From positions 1-8,300 of the forward strand of contig JABSRY010000083.1 in NCBI GenBank assembly GCA_013214985.1: a stretch of 8,300 nt of DNA, written 5' to 3'. The notes under the pieces are model-generated. The model saw only the letters and a program-made list of their open reading frames with translations, was not told the DNA's origin and did no database searches. The position numbers and the translations under genes were made by a program. The DNA comes from Hyphomicrobiales bacterium. Its GTDB lineage: Bacteria; Pseudomonadota; Alphaproteobacteria; Rhizobiales; OSC116. Positions 1 through 6,471 of the stretch are shown piece by piece (the first letter of the stretch is position 1; each line of letters opens with the position of its first letter).

Positions 1-267
1 AGATTGAAGAAAGAAGGCGAATGTTCGAGTAATTTATATCATCGGCGGGTAAAATATATGAACAACAGAATTGAAGCAGATCATGGAAAGCTCAAGCGTC
101 TAATTAATCCTGTTCGAGGCTTTAAATCTTTAAAAACGGCACGAGCAACAATCAAAGGGTTTGAAGTGATGTATATGTTCAAGAAAGGTCAATTTGACTT
201 TTGGAAATATGGGCAAGGCCTAAAGGGAGAAATCCGATTAATTACGGATGCTCTGTTAGGTTTTTAA
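1..267 (+). CDS. IS6-family DDE transposase, C-terminal part
   Basis: This is the C-terminal 88 residues of an IS6-family transposase, an enzyme that moves its element by replicative cointegrate formation. The reading frame is open from base 1, so the gene begins outside the window. The visible part has the family signature VKYMNNRIEADHGKLKR, in which the Glu of RIEADH is the third acid of the DDE catalytic triad. It continues with NPVRGFKSLKTARATIKGFE and MYMFKKGQ, typical of the IS240/IS26 branch. The stop codon is TAA at 265-267, after which the right inverted repeat of the element follows. Nothing visible breaks the frame, so the element may be intact. The N-terminal helix-turn-helix and the two catalytic Asp residues cannot be checked here. 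Confidence 0.88.
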   Translation, partial: RLKKEGECSSNLYHRRVKYMNNRIEADHGKLKRLINPVRGFKSLKTARATIKGFEVMYMFKKGQFDFWKYGQGLKGEIRLITDALLGF

Positions 268-310
268 GAAAAGCGGTTAAAACACACCATAAATCTATGC
301 TAAATTGCTA

Positions 311-324
311 TTTGCAACAGAGCC
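311..324 (+). repeat. IS6 right terminal inverted repeat
   Basis: TTTGCAACAGAGCC matches the IS26 end repeat (TTTGCAACAGTGCC in this orientation) at 13 of 14 positions. It lies at the expected distance after the transposase gene. It marks the outer edge of the first IS6 copy to the base. Confidence 0.85.
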
Positions 325-437
325 ATTTATATCATCCGCGTGTAAAATATATGAACAACAGAATTGAAGCGGATCATGGAAAGCACAAGCGTTTAATTAA
401 TCCTGTTAGAGGTTTTAAATCCTTAAAAACGGCACGT
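325..437 (+). pseudogene. fragment of a second IS6-family transposase
   Basis: This stretch repeats 32-144 in the same orientation with about 8 differences in 113 bases. It encodes the matching protein piece, from LYHPRVKYMNNRIEADHGK to FKSLKTAR, with L to H and similar small changes. It has no N-terminal part: its left edge is exactly the end of the first copy's terminal repeat. Its right edge is an abrupt loss of similarity after 437, so the frame ends at 458 in unrelated residues. It is a dead remnant of an older, closely related IS6 copy, truncated on both sides. Confidence 0.85.
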
Positions 438-479
438 ACAGTTGAATTTTTTTGGTAATTTAAACGAGTTCAGAATAGG

Positions 480-869
480 CTAATCAAGGACTGTATTAGT
501 TTGCATTCGTAGCAGTCCAGAAGCAAAACCAACAGCGGCTGTTACACCATCAACGACAGGAAGTTTATGTTGCTGGCTTAATTGACTGGTATAGTCTGCC
601 ATGCCTGCACAACCCAATACTATGACATCTGGTTTTTCGTTCATCTTAGCTGCAAATATTTCTTCTGAAATCCGTGAATATGCTATCTTTCTTGATGATT
701 CTAAATCTAAGACAGGAATTTCACTAGCTCTAACACGACCACATCTTGAAGCAAACCCATAATTATCTATGTTGTTTTGAATAATTGGGACAGATACATT
801 TAACGTTGTAATAACTGAAAATTTTTCTCCAAGTAACATAGCTGCATGATAAGCGGCCTCGCCGATAGT
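480..869 (-). pseudogene. Asp/Glu/hydantoin racemase family, C-terminal half only
   Basis: This is the C-terminal half of an Asp/Glu/hydantoin racemase family protein. These cofactor-free racemases use two Cys residues on opposite faces of the substrate. The visible part has the second catalytic Cys in VIVLGCAGMADY, followed by LPVVDGVTAAVGFA, as in hydantoin and allantoin racemases. The first ATG (839) gives 119 residues, about half the family length. The similarity continues upstream of that ATG: the codons from 869 to 840 read TIGEAAYHAA, which is the family's IGEAA segment. The TAG at 870-872 then ends the frame. The first catalytic Cys and the N-terminal domain are missing, so the gene is broken. 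The left junction to the IS6 remnant is about 40 bp away. Which substrate the intact protein used cannot be told. Confidence 0.75.
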
Positions 870-916
870 CTAGATCAAGATGATTTTAGTTTTGTTTAAC
901 CCTTGTTGAGTAATTT

Positions 917-1018
917 ATGTCCAATACAAAAACAAACACTCGCGTGCGTGGAAACTCACGCCAGTTTAATAACGTTGTTAAACAGGCTTTATTTGCTTGT
1001 AAGAATGCGTTCAGCTCT
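917..1018 (+). pseudogene. possible N-terminus of a type I secretion ABC transporter
   Basis: A 43-codon frame starts at ATG 917 and stops at 1048. Its first 35 residues include VVKQALFACKNAF, which resembles the segment just before the first membrane helix in PrtD-type type I secretion ATPases (consensus like LRACRGAF). The resemblance stops around 1005-1018, where the sequence runs into the IS256 fragment on the other strand, and no membrane helices or ATPase motifs follow. I read it as the start of a transporter gene cut off by the IS256 event. The match is short and from memory, so the assignment is tentative. A weak GAG lies 7 bases before the ATG. Confidence 0.35.
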
Positions 1019-1130
1019 ATTTGTCAAGGGCCTTCTTCAAAGCCTTGAAAAGCCCATCTTGGCCTAGTAAATCTTCTGGGCTCTTATAACCCTTCAATAG
1101 TTCATCAAGTAGTTCTGGTTTTATTACCAT
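1017..1130 (-). pseudogene. IS256-family transposase, N-terminal fragment
   Basis: Thirty-seven codons starting at ATG 1130 encode residues with ELLDELLKGYKSPEDLLGQ and GLFKALKKAL, the conserved start of IS256-family (Mutator-like) DDE transposases, which are normally about 400 residues. An AGGGAG ribosome binding site precedes the start at about 1139-1144. The frame ends in TAG at 1017-1019. In the next frame a few more residues (NRAE) still look like the family's ERALxAE, suggesting a frameshift just before the truncation. All catalytic residues are absent, so this is a dead remnant. Confidence 0.75.
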
Positions 1131-1168
1131 GGTAAAATCTCCCTTTCACGGAGTTATAACATGGCCAC

Positions 1169-1192
1169 TTACACACTTAAAATGATACGCCC
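1169..1192 (-). repeat. probable terminal repeat of the IS256 remnant
   Basis: Upstream of the IS256 fragment start, the minus strand reads from GGGCGTATC to TTTTAAGTGTGTAA. The composition (a G-rich tip followed by a TTAAGTGTGT core) is what IS256-family ends look like, and the distance of about 60 bp to the start codon is right. The partner repeat is not present in the window, so this is a likely end and not a proven one. Confidence 0.4.
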
Positions 1193-1389
1193 ATGATTGT
1201 TGGTGCTTATGGAACATTGATGTTCCTCAAAACATCGACCCAGAAGACCTGCCTATCTCATCCACGGCGTTTTCATTAACGTATATTAACCTTTGATATT
1301 GATATTTTTCTTATAAAAGATTGACAATTTCTGAGTTAATCGTAAATTTTATTGATTAAAGCCTGATTTTAGATAATCAAAGAGATGGC
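1193..1389. other. gene-poor stretch between the IS256 remnant and the IS110 element
   Basis: No intact gene is visible here. An open stretch on the plus strand (1186-1296) encodes residues including NIDVPQNIDPEDLPISSTAF, which reads like the tail of a protein cut by the IS256 insertion, but I do not recognise the family. A hairpin (1217-1224 pairing with 1231-1238) lies within it. From 1297 on the DNA is very AT-rich and holds one promoter-like sequence. Confidence 0.4.
1321..1348 (+). promoter_or_regulatory. possible sigma-70 promoter towards the IS110 element
   Basis: A perfect TTGACA (1321-1326) is followed after 16 bp by TAAATT (1343-1348), a weak -10 box. It lies in AT-rich DNA and points towards the IS110 left end, so it could drive the bridge RNA or the transposase. 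It could also be chance in such AT-rich sequence. Confidence 0.3.
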
Positions 1390-1632
1390 ATGATGAGCTG
1401 TAGGCGGCCAATGCTTTCAATTTATGTTATATATTGGAAGAGGCGGATAGGCATCAGGTTGGATATCAAGTTTAGGGCAATTGACCCTGTCAAGGAGATT
1501 AACTCGCACCTTTTACCGAACGACCATCTTGAGGCTCAGCAGATATATTTGCTGGTGATCTCGTATAGGAGTTTGGTTTGGCCGTTTGCACCCATACTGG
1601 GTTTCCGCCTTCTAACATTTAGGAGTATATCA
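1390..1632 (+). ncRNA. predicted IS110 bridge RNA region (left end)
   Basis: IS110-family recombinases use a bridge RNA, transcribed from the non-coding end of the element, whose two loops pair with target and donor DNA. Here the non-coding left end shows several possible helices. AGGCGGA at 1441-1447 pairs with TCCGCCT at 1604-1610 and encloses the whole core. AGGG/CCCT at 1474-1488 forms a small hairpin, CAGCA at 1537-1541 pairs with TGCTG at 1550-1554, and CCC/GGG at 1591-1601 forms another. An open frame runs through this stretch into the transposase. However, its codons do not look like protein, and the transposase has its own start and ribosome binding site at 1633. The RNA boundaries and loop assignments are inferred. 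Confidence 0.5.
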
Positions 1633-2649
1633 ATGTCTTATATCGGTGTCGACCTTCATACCAACTCTTTTACCATTTGTCGTCTAGATGATGGCCAGGA
1701 GATGATCAAGACCTACGCATTATGTGCATTAGATTTATCTGCATTTTGTTTGAGTTTATCAGCAGATGACGAGGTTGCGGTTGAAGCGACGGGCAATTCG
1801 GCTTATTTTAGAGATGAAGTGGTATCTTGTGTTGGTCGTTTTGTTACGGTTAATCCCAGTCAGTTTCAAGTGATCCGTAAGTCTGTCAAGAAAACGGATA
1901 AGCATGATGCCCGTGCCTTGGCGCTATTTTTATCCAAGGACATGTTGCCAGAAACTCGGGTAAAGTCAAAAACCCATATGGAATTGGCGTCGATCACCCA
2001 TACCCGAGATTTATTGGTAAAGCAGCGCACCCGTCTACTCAATAAAATCCATAGTCTTTATAATGGTCACGGCGTTAAAATTAAAAAAGCCAAATTGGCT
2101 AGCAAGCGTGCTTTGTTAGCATTGGATTTGGCAATTTTTTCTGATTTAGAAACCGTAGAATTTACGGTTGTACGGGATCAGGCATTGAGTTTAAGTGTAT
2201 CGATTAAAGCACTTGATAAACATATTGAAGCTTATGTTCAGAATGTTGAAGGTTATGAGGGATTGATTAGTATAAAAGGGATTGGCACTCGCTCAGCAGC
2301 GGTCATGTTATCTGCGATTGGGGATGTGAATGATTTTGAGACGGCTGATAAGTTAGCGGCCTATTTTGGAATTGTGCCAAGAGTGAGCCAATCTAATGAA
2401 ACGGATAATCGAGGGCGTATTACCAAGCGTGGCAATAAGTTGATGCGCACTATTTTGGTTCAGTGTACGCTGGTTTCCATTCGTTACTCTGGTTATCTAA
2501 ATAGTTTTTATCAAAAAATAAAAGCCCGCCGTGGGGCAGGCAAAGCCATCATTGCCACAGCTCGGAAATTATTGAAAATTATCTTTGATACCCTCAAAAA
2601 TGGCTGGGTGTTTGAGGACTTTACCCAATTTAAACTAGCAGAAAATTAA
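1633..2649 (+). CDS. IS110-family transposase (DEDD/serine recombinase)
   Basis: This 338-residue protein is an RNA-guided DNA recombinase of the IS110 family. The N-terminal RuvC-like domain (about residues 1-150) shows the DEDD tetrad: D7 in YIGVDLHT, E51 in AVEATGNS, then D89 and D92 in KKTDKHDARALA. A helical linker follows. The C-terminal Tnp domain (about 205-300) has GIGTRSAAVMLSAIGD and the GRITKRGNKLMRTIL block. Just before this block, S252 or S254 is the likely catalytic serine. The length is normal and the frame unbroken, so it looks active. I chose ATG 1633 because AGGAG at 1621-1625 sits 7 bases upstream and because this start gives the standard family N-terminus. The in-frame extension to 1390 lies in the predicted bridge RNA region. 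Confidence 0.93.
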   Translation: MSYIGVDLHTNSFTICRLDDGQEMIKTYALCALDLSAFCLSLSADDEVAVEATGNSAYFRDEVVSCVGRFVTVNPSQFQVIRKSVKKTDKHDARALALFLSKDMLPETRVKSKTHMELASITHTRDLLVKQRTRLLNKIHSLYNGHGVKIKKAKLASKRALLALDLAIFSDLETVEFTVVRDQALSLSVSIKALDKHIEAYVQNVEGYEGLISIKGIGTRSAAVMLSAIGDVNDFETADKLAAYFGIVPRVSQSNETDNRGRITKRGNKLMRTILVQCTLVSIRYSGYLNSFYQKIKARRGAGKAIIATARKLLKIIFDTLKNGWVFEDFTQFKLAEN

Positions 2650-2682
2650 CTTAATGCTAGACAATCATCATAGGAGAATGTT

Positions 2683-3129
2683 ATGCGTCATTTTGATTTT
2701 TCACCACTATACAAAACCACGGTAGGGTTTGACCGACTGGCCTCTTTATTTGATGAGCTATCCTCGGTCGATAATAACAGCCCAGCCTATCCCCCGTATA
2801 ATATCGAACGCATTAACGAAGATGAGTATCGCATATCTATGGCGGTAGCTGGTTTTACGGAAGATGAATTAAATATCGAAATTGAAGGCAACGGACTCAG
2901 TATTAGTGGTCAGAAAGTAGATAAAGATGAAACAACAGAATTCCTCCATCGCGGTATCGCGACACGTAGCTTTGAACGCAAATTTGAGCTTGATGACTAT
3001 GTCTTTGTTAACGGCGCTGATTTGCAAAATGGGCTTCTTCACATTACTTTAAAACGTGAAGTCCCCGAAGCCAAAAAACCAAGGTCAATTCCCATTGGCA
3101 TTGGCGCTCAAAAAACAATAGAAGTTTAG
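2683..3129 (+). CDS. small heat-shock protein, Hsp20/alpha-crystallin family (IbpA-like)
   Basis: This 148-residue cytoplasmic chaperone should hold unfolding proteins in a state that Hsp70/ClpB can refold. The alpha-crystallin domain covers about residues 37-130. It begins with PPYNIERINEDEYRI, continues with VAGFTEDELNIEIEGNGL, and ends in the conserved ATRSFERKFELDDYV and GLLHITLKREVPE strands. The C-terminal I-x-I anchor that links dimers into oligomers is IPI at 136-138. Length and motifs fit the class A (IbpA-type) Hsp20 common in alphaproteobacteria. AGGAG at 2672-2676 lies 6 bases before the ATG. Only 33 bp separate it from the IS110 gene, so there is no room for its own heat-shock promoter or a ROSE-type RNA thermometer. 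Expression may now depend on transcription from the element. Confidence 0.92.
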   Translation: MRHFDFSPLYKTTVGFDRLASLFDELSSVDNNSPAYPPYNIERINEDEYRISMAVAGFTEDELNIEIEGNGLSISGQKVDKDETTEFLHRGIATRSFERKFELDDYVFVNGADLQNGLLHITLKREVPEAKKPRSIPIGIGAQKTIEV

Positions 3130-3200
3130 GGGTCAAAAATACTTAAGTTTATGCCCTCTCCCTCCCTTAATTGACTTAAGTAAAAATAAGATCCTAAACG

Positions 3201-3235
3201 AAAAGGGTTGTGCACGCTCGCACGATCCTTTTTTA
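3201..3235 (+). terminator. intrinsic terminator of hsp20
   Basis: A 10-bp stem (3204-3213 with 3220-3229, two G-U pairs) closes a 6-base loop and is followed by a run of T (3229-3234). It lies 74 bp after the hsp20 stop. The A-run before the stem could make it work weakly for the converging peptidase gene too. Confidence 0.85.
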
Positions 3236-3249
3236 TTATCTATGATATT

Positions 3250-5157
3250 TTACAATAAATTTTGATAAAATTTAAGCTCTTCTTCAAGTGACCTAATATT
3301 ATTTTCAGCTTTTTTAAAACCATGCCCCTCACCTTTAAAGGTCAATAATTTGGTGGTAATATTTTTAGCATTTAACGCCTCATAAATTGCTTGGCTTTGC
3401 TCGGGCGGCACAACTTTATCATCCAACCCTTGTAAAAATAATGTCGGGCTTTTATAATTATCTAACTTAGATAACGGCGAGCGGTTCAAGAAAAACGCAT
3501 CCGTTTCTTCCTCATTAAACCCATTGGGCAACCCAACCAACTCATCCATATATTTAAGTTCAAATTTATGAGTAGATTTTGCCAAACCACCTAAATCCGC
3601 AACACCGTAATAAGATGTCCCCGCTAAAAACGCATCACTGGTTGCAAGCGCCATCAATACAGTAAACCCGCCTGCGCTTCCGCCCGTTATAAAGGCTTGC
3701 TTGGCGTTAACTTTGCCCTGTTTAGCCAAATAATCAATTGCGGCTATCGCATCTACAACATCGCTAATGCCCCAATTGCCATCAAGCTGCTTTATATAAT
3801 CACGGCCATAGCCAAAGCTGCCCCTATAATCTAAATCCACTAACCCAAAGCCTCTATGGGTCCAATAATGGTATTTACTGTTAAACCCGCGCCCAGCAAT
3901 ACCCGTCGGACCACCATGCGCCTTAACAATAATCGGCGGCAACGCCCCTTCTTCTGCTATAAAATTAGCATTAACAGGTGGGTAATAAATAGCATATGCA
4001 AACGCATCACCCACTGCATATTTAAATACTTGCCCAACAGAAACATCAGCGCGTGGTAGTTTTTCTTGGCTACTTTTACGCAAAACGCCAAAATTCACCG
4101 CCCAAGGCGAAAATAGCACAAGCATTTCTGCGTCATCATCCGTCGTTACAAACGCCGCTAAACCATTGTCAATTGCGGTAATTTTATCAATATTTCTAAA
4201 AGCAGTATCCACCATTTGGGCTTTATTACCCAGCGGGTCGATTAGAGCCAATTTATAAATACCATTTTCAATAATTCTGAGTGCAATATTACCATTCGAG
4301 AGAATATCAAATGAGCGCATGGCAAACACCCAATTTGGGTGACCGCATTCAGCTTCAATCGGCAATAAATTTATTGATTCATCATCTCTAAAAACATAAA
4401 GGTTACCATAACCCGTCTCATCACTAATATAATATAAATCAGCAATATTATCTTGCACGGCTTTGCCCCAAATAGGCGCAAAACATGCAACACCGTCGCC
4501 CCCCGCTATTACTCGCTCATTTGCAATGCCAGTTTCTTCTATATCTGTTAATATAATTTCGGCATTTTGCCAAGGCATATAAGGTAAATCCCAAGCCATA
4601 TAAGCCAATTTTTTGCCACAGGGGCTAATTCTAGGATAGGCATAAAAATCTCTGCCAGTTACAATTTTTTCAACTTCAGTAACGCTATTTGAATTTAACG
4701 CTAAACGAATTAAAAAATTTTCGGGCATATCAGCATTGGGTTTATGCAATTCTGCAACCGCAATAATGTAATTATCAAAAATTTGAATATCCGCAAACCG
4801 CATATCGGCTATCTGCGTTAATCGAACGGGCGCAGTATCACCGTTTAAATCTACCGAATATAAATCTTGGTCTTTGGCATTTACGAACACTAAAATATTG
4901 TCGCCAAGCCCAAATTCTCCGCCCCCATATTCATGAACACGCGAGCTAGCGCCAAAAGGTGCGGCAATTATATCCTTGGTAACACCATCGGCACCCCGTT
5001 TAACTATAACACTGCGCCCAGCTTCATCAGGCCTAGATTCGGTCCAAAACACACTGTCTTTTGATGTCTCCAACCCACTAAAGCGCAAGGCTTTTCCCGC
5101 AACACGTTCAGCCGATAAATCAGATTGCCAAAACCCAAATTTTTCAATTTTTACCAT
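3250..5157 (-). CDS. S9-family serine peptidase (prolyl oligopeptidase / acylaminoacyl-peptidase type)
   Basis: This 635-residue enzyme belongs to the prolyl oligopeptidase family, which cleaves short peptides. The substrate preference is unknown. Residues up to about 370 form the blade-repeat propeller that gates the active site. Residues of about 380-635 form the alpha/beta-hydrolase domain. The nucleophile is S494 in TGGSAGGF, the acid is probably D580 in QGLDDKVVPPEQ, and the base is H612 in GEGHGF. KAHGGPTG (about 412-419) supplies the usual oxyanion-hole HGG segment. No signal peptide or membrane helix is seen, so it is likely cytoplasmic. The length is close to the roughly 620-680 residues of related dipeptidyl aminopeptidase/acylaminoacyl-peptidase proteins. 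It lies downstream of the buf genes on the same strand. The 58-bp gap holds a terminator-like hairpin that includes its ribosome binding site, so a link with the operon is uncertain. Confidence 0.92.
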   Translation of the reverse strand: MVKIEKFGFWQSDLSAERVAGKALRFSGLETSKDSVFWTESRPDEAGRSVIVKRGADGVTKDIIAAPFGASSRVHEYGGGEFGLGDNILVFVNAKDQDLYSVDLNGDTAPVRLTQIADMRFADIQIFDNYIIAVAELHKPNADMPENFLIRLALNSNSVTEVEKIVTGRDFYAYPRISPCGKKLAYMAWDLPYMPWQNAEIILTDIEETGIANERVIAGGDGVACFAPIWGKAVQDNIADLYYISDETGYGNLYVFRDDESINLLPIEAECGHPNWVFAMRSFDILSNGNIALRIIENGIYKLALIDPLGNKAQMVDTAFRNIDKITAIDNGLAAFVTTDDDAEMLVLFSPWAVNFGVLRKSSQEKLPRADVSVGQVFKYAVGDAFAYAIYYPPVNANFIAEEGALPPIIVKAHGGPTGIAGRGFNSKYHYWTHRGFGLVDLDYRGSFGYGRDYIKQLDGNWGISDVVDAIAAIDYLAKQGKVNAKQAFITGGSAGGFTVLMALATSDAFLAGTSYYGVADLGGLAKSTHKFELKYMDELVGLPNGFNEEETDAFFLNRSPLSKLDNYKSPTLFLQGLDDKVVPPEQSQAIYEALNAKNITTKLLTFKGEGHGFKKAENNIRSLEEELKFYQNLL

Positions 5158-5186
5158 AAAAAAACTCCCTTAATCACTTAAGGGAG
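5158..5186 (-). promoter_or_regulatory. terminator-like hairpin containing the peptidase ribosome binding site
   Basis: On the minus strand a perfect 9-bp stem (5186-5178 with 5173-5165) with a 4-base loop is followed by seven T (5164-5158) and then the peptidase ATG. The 3' arm, TTAAGGGAG, contains the only good Shine-Dalgarno sequence. The structure therefore reads both as an intrinsic terminator for bufABCD and as a hairpin that would hide the ribosome binding site of the peptidase. Confidence 0.65.
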
Positions 5187-5215
5187 CTTAGGCGGTTTTA
5201 ATAAAAAGAAAAACC

Positions 5216-5686
5216 TTAATTTGTAACTGGAACTGCTTTTTCAACTCCAAAATATTTCTTAACAAAATAATCAAAAGATACAGTACCTGCACCATATTTT
5301 ACAATATATAGTAACGATACAGCCCACAAGCCGTGTAATATATAGGCTTCAGGATAAACAAAAATTTCAATAACCGCTACCATGCCAAGCAAAGCTAATG
5401 CCGCAAAACGCCCTGCTAACCCAATCATTAATAATATGCCAAAAGCCACTTCACCATAAGCCGCCATATGCGCCGATAAGATTGGTGGTAATGGCACTGC
5501 ACTAAAATCATTTTCAAATAAATATATAGTTGTATCACTCAGATTAAACCAACCATCAAACTTTAATACACCCGATTTATAGAATTGTAGCCCCATAAAT
5601 ATTCTAGCCGCTAATGCTAAAATAGAATGCGGAAAACTAGACATAATACCTATAATCATCGTCACCAATTTAGTAATGTTTTTCAT
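5216..5686 (-). CDS. bufD: DoxX-family membrane protein of the bufferin operon
   Basis: This 156-residue inner-membrane protein of the DoxX family has four likely membrane helices (about residues 18-40, 71-92, 93-111 and 115-134). LAARIFMGLQFYKSGVLKF and the HMAAYGEVAFGILLMIGL segment are typical DoxX signatures. DoxX proteins are the usual fourth member of DUF2282/DUF692/DUF2063 operons. Their biochemical role there is not settled, though an electron-transfer or quinone-linked role for the oxidase is a fair guess. The start is ATG 5686, one base after the bufC stop. Its Shine-Dalgarno AAAGGAG is encoded by the last codons of bufC. The symbol follows the bufferin naming by position and family. 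Confidence 0.85.
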   Translation of the reverse strand: MKNITKLVTMIIGIMSSFPHSILALAARIFMGLQFYKSGVLKFDGWFNLSDTTIYLFENDFSAVPLPPILSAHMAAYGEVAFGILLMIGLAGRFAALALLGMVAVIEIFVYPEAYILHGLWAVSLLYIVKYGAGTVSFDYFVKKYFGVEKAVPVTN

Positions 5687-5687
5687 T

Positions 5688-6470
5688 TTAAACTCCTTTA
5701 TTAATTTTTACTTCTAATCCAATTGCCAAGCCCATAGCAAACATTTGTCCAAATGCATGACCAAGGTCAAATTCACTGTCATTTTCTAATGATTTCTCAT
5801 AGGCAAACCCAAGGGTTTCGCCATTCATAATATTTCTAAAAAACATACATTCCGTGGCGTCCATTGCAATCATCATCACATCCGCGACTGGCCGAGTTAT
5901 AAGTATATTTTCAGTATTTTCTAAATTAACACCATCCATATTGCCAGTTTCATGCCCATTCCAAATAGAAAATATCGGCCAACCCGATTTAATAATCGAG
6001 GCACTGGGATGAATGTCAAAAACCAAATCCATCTGAAATTCTGGAGCAATATTTTGCAAGGCATCCGCCTCAATCGGCATCACATCTTTTGCATGATATG
6101 CTTTACGCCAACAAACTTCTAAATAAGCAATATCCGCTAGATATGGTATGCTTGAACATGCTTCTGCTTCACTAATAAATTCAACTAAACCATCTCCAAA
6201 GTTAAACAATAGTGTCGATTGGGGCGGGTTCTTAGTAATAAATTCAACAGCCAACCCTTTAAAGAATACATCGCCAACCAAAGCGTAAACTATTGGGTAA
6301 TTCGCCACAAGCGCGTCGACTAAACTCGACATAACATTGTTACGATAAACACTAAATCTAGATCGAATGTTAGGCGCAAGATTTGCAACCAAACCATCGG
6401 GTATTTTGTCCAAATTGCCCAGTAAAGAGCCGGTTATTTCATGTTGTATTTTTTTAAAACCATTCGTCAT
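5688..6470 (-). CDS. bufC: DUF2063 partner protein of the DUF692 oxidase (BufC-like)
   Basis: This 260-residue protein carries the DUF2063 (putative DNA-binding) domain in its first half. RFSVYRNNVMSSLVDALVAN (39-58) and PYLADIAYLEVCWRKAYHA (109-127) are the family's signature blocks, followed by HPSASIIKSGWPIFSIW (154-170). In the bufferin, HvfABC and methanobactin-type pathways, such partners recruit the precursor peptide to the iron oxidase, so a DNA-binding role is unlikely. The start is ATG 6470, giving a one-base gap to the bufB stop (TAA-A-ATG) and implying translational coupling. A longer in-frame start (TTG 6596) would read through bufB coding DNA and adds residues unlike the family. 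Soluble and cytoplasmic. Confidence 0.9.
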   Translation of the reverse strand: MTNGFKKIQHEITGSLLGNLDKIPDGLVANLAPNIRSRFSVYRNNVMSSLVDALVANYPIVYALVGDVFFKGLAVEFITKNPPQSTLLFNFGDGLVEFISEAEACSSIPYLADIAYLEVCWRKAYHAKDVMPIEADALQNIAPEFQMDLVFDIHPSASIIKSGWPIFSIWNGHETGNMDGVNLENTENILITRPVADVMMIAMDATECMFFRNIMNGETLGFAYEKSLENDSEFDLGHAFGQMFAMGLAIGLEVKINKGV

Positions 6471-6471
6471 T

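Larger units (their letters stand above)
1..324 (+). mobile_element. IS6-family insertion sequence, right part (left end outside window)
   Basis: The 3' part of a transposase gene is followed, 57 bp after its stop codon, by an end repeat. That repeat, TTTGCAACAGAGCC at 311-324, differs at one position from the IS26 terminal repeat as I recall it. Together they define the right end of an IS6-family element. The left end and any 8-bp target duplication lie outside the window. The base after the repeat falls inside a second IS6 transposase fragment, so this copy sits in, or has deleted up to, a relative of itself. Confidence 0.85.
1388..2672 (+). mobile_element. IS110-family insertion sequence (ends approximate)
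   Basis: A complete IS110-family transposase gene is preceded by about 240 bp of structured non-coding DNA and followed by almost nothing before hsp20. This matches the IS110 subgroup layout, with a long left end carrying the bridge RNA and a short right end. Elements of this family lack usual terminal inverted repeats, so I cannot fix the ends by eye. The left end is somewhere near or before 1390, and the right end lies between 2650 and the hsp20 start. Confidence 0.6.

Noticed and set aside
1390..1632. In-frame 81-codon N-terminal extension of the IS110 transposase
   Set aside because: The family N-terminus is YIGVDLHT right after ATG 1633, which has its own AGGAG. The extension lies in the structured left end where the bridge RNA is expected.
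1390..2671. Short inverted match ATGATGA (1390-1396) and TCATCAT (2665-2671) as IS110 end repeats
   Set aside because: Seven bases in AT-rich DNA are expected by chance, and the IS110 subgroup generally lacks terminal inverted repeats.
1498..2676. Shared heptamers ATTAACT and ATAGGAG between the predicted bridge RNA region and the element's right flank as guide matches
   Set aside because: They are too short to separate from chance, and one of them is just a Shine-Dalgarno-like sequence.
3856..4059. Plus-strand open frame inside the S9 peptidase gene
   Set aside because: It is a shadow of a well-supported gene on the other strand, with no family resemblance or ribosome binding site.
4976..5173. 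Plus-strand open frame over the start of the peptidase gene
   Set aside because: It is the opposite-strand reading of coding DNA, with no recognisable domain.
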